Of a DNA stretch of 5,650 nt, positions 4,483-5,650 are shown one piece after another. Below the pieces are notes generated by a model. It worked only from the letters and a program-made list of their open reading frames with translations. It did not search any database and was not told the DNA's origin. Source of the DNA: Thermomicrobiales bacterium (lineage in GTDB: Bacteria; Chloroflexota; Limnocylindria; Limnocylindrales; CSP1-4); contig SPCO01000113.1 in the NCBI GenBank assembly GCA_004525275.1, positions 1 through 5,650 on the forward strand. The letters are read 5' to 3'. The position numbers were made by a program, and so were the translations under genes. Numbering within the stretch: the first letter of the stretch is position 1; every line of letters starts with the position of its first letter.

Positions 4483-5650
4483 CGCCAAACCCAGGGCATC
4501 GGCCACGTGTCCGGCCGTCGGGGCGTCGCTGGCGATCAGCACCCAGCGGGTCGTGCCGCCAGCACCGGGGAGGACCTGGCCCAAACCGCCAGCCTGACCC
4601 ATCGCGGTCGTCGCGGCCGCATCGAACTCCGCCGCGTCCGCCTCGGTGTCCCAGACGGTCTTCATGACGACCGCCCAGGTGTCATTCGGTCCGTTGATCA
4701 CGGCTAGCCGGTCGCCACCCCAGCCGGCGGCCGCATCGGTGGCGGTCGCCGCGGCCACGCCGACCTCGCGCAGCCAGATGCCAGTCTGGAACTCGCCGAA
4801 CGTGTCCTGGAGCGGCACACTCCAACCCTCCCCGAGCGTGGCGGCGAGGTCCGCGGGCAACGTGACCACGACCGGCGCCTCCCCTGCTATGTACTTCTCG
4901 GGATGGATGATCTGCTCGGTCGATTCGGGCATCCGGTCGAAGTAGGCGTTCACCGCCGGCCACTGCCCGCTCGCAAACACCCCCGAGATGTAGCTCAGGC
5001 CGGTCGTGTACGGAAACGTCAGGGTCTCGACCATGATCGCCGGCGTCCGGTCCAGGAGCGCCTGGGCCTCAGGGTTGGCGCTGTCGCTGAGCAACTCGAT
5101 CAAGTCGGCCTGATCCAGGTTCTGCGCGGCCCACTGGCTCATCAATAGCGAGGCATCACCTTCATAGATCGCCTGCCTCGCGAGGATCCGGTCGCCCTGG
5201 TCGAGAATGCCGTCCTGGTCCGGGAAGATCGTCGAGTTCTGGTCCTGCAACGCATGGTCGTACTCGTGAGCGAAGTAGAACCGCTCGCTGGCGCCCGGTG
5301 CACCGTCCGACGACACGATGAACAGCTTGCGCAGGTCGTTGCGGTAGAAACCGGCTACCCCGCCGCTCAACAGGTCGAGGCTGAGTTCTCGAAGATCCGA
5401 GTCTGCCGGGATGAGTCCGAGCGCCTTGTACAGCCGGTCGTTGGCTGCGACGTATTCGGGCGGTGTTTCCTCATCGAACATCTCGGTGACCATCGTCCGG
5501 AGCTCGGTTGCGTCGATGGACTGGCGGTCGACCGGTTCGCTCGCCGTCAGGCCCCGGATCTCGCTGACCTGCTGCTCGATCGCGTCGAAGATCGCATCGT
5601 CGTTGGTGCTCGAGCCGGTCGACGGAGCGACGGATGGATTGGCCGCTATC
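4477..5650 (-). CDS. Putative zinc metallopeptidase (HExxH, EGDA), N-terminus cut by window edge
   Basis: The frame is open to the right edge, giving 390 visible residues; the ATG at 5493 is internal because the frame continues upstream with coherent sequence. The visible beginning is a Ser/Thr/Pro/Ala-rich stretch (NPSVAPSTGSSTNDD), typical of the linker after a signal peptide, then an acidic helical segment. The zinc-binding signature HEYDH lies at 5254-5268 in FAHEYDHALQDQ, and EGDA follows 31 residues after the second His (Glu codon 5161-5163), a plausible third zinc ligand as in gluzincins. Further on are STEQIIHPEKY with EAPVVVTLP, and GWGGDR followed by a WDTEADAAEF segment; I recall these together in uncharacterised exported proteins of Chloroflexota, cyanobacteria and haloarchaea. 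It probably acts outside the membrane; substrate unknown. It ends LGLAG with TAG and converges on argS. The metallopeptidase fold is well supported, activity is inferred. Confidence 0.85.
   Translation of the reverse strand, partial: IAANPSVAPSTGSSTNDDAIFDAIEQQVSEIRGLTASEPVDRQSIDATELRTMVTEMFDEETPPEYVAANDRLYKALGLIPADSDLRELSLDLLSGGVAGFYRNDLRKLFIVSSDGAPGASERFYFAHEYDHALQDQNSTIFPDQDGILDQGDRILARQAIYEGDASLLMSQWAAQNLDQADLIELLSDSANPEAQALLDRTPAIMVETLTFPYTTGLSYISGVFASGQWPAVNAYFDRMPESTEQIIHPEKYIAGEAPVVVTLPADLAATLGEGWSVPLQDTFGEFQTGIWLREVGVAAATATDAAAGWGGDRLAVINGPNDTWAVVMKTVWDTEADAAEFDAAATTAMGQAGGLGQVLPGAGGTTRWVLIASDAPTAGHVADALGLAG

Overview
This GC-rich window suits a high-GC bacterium. The particular mix (a membrane-anchored Thr/Glu/Pro-rich surface protein, a small lipoprotein with a Cys-pair beta domain, and an exported-type HExxH metallopeptidase with an HPEKY motif) makes me think of Chloroflexota of the Limnocylindria/Ellin6529 kind, or less likely an actinobacterium. 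That placement is inference from gene flavour; there is no rRNA or phylogenetic marker other than argS to settle it.

Layout: (1) 1-720, minus strand: a six-transmembrane voltage-gated potassium channel whose C-terminal tail runs off the left edge. (2) 823-1248, plus: a small lipoprotein, divergent from the channel. (3) 1264-1297: a perfect 14-bp hairpin that probably terminates transcription from both sides. (4) 1345-2097, minus: a secreted, C-terminally membrane-anchored surface protein with a 36-bp in-frame tandem repeat. (5) 2098-2388: a divergent intergenic region with candidate promoters and an inverted repeat. (6) 2389-4101, plus: complete argS (arginyl-tRNA synthetase), GTG start. (7) 4102-4476: a convergent intergenic region unusually rich in palindromes and repeats, bracketed by an imperfect 30-bp direct repeat. 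(8) 4477-5650, minus: a zinc metallopeptidase-like protein, N-terminus cut by the right edge.

The genes do not form an operon; orientations alternate at every junction (minus, plus, minus, plus, minus), so each is probably its own transcription unit. Four of the five products act at or outside the cytoplasmic membrane (the export signal of the metallopeptidase is inferred, not seen) and argS is the only cytosolic housekeeping gene. I see no mobile element, CRISPR array, defence system, tRNA or rRNA. The most unusual parts are the structured intergenic region after argS, the repeat region of the surface protein, and three poorly characterised extracytoplasmic protein families.
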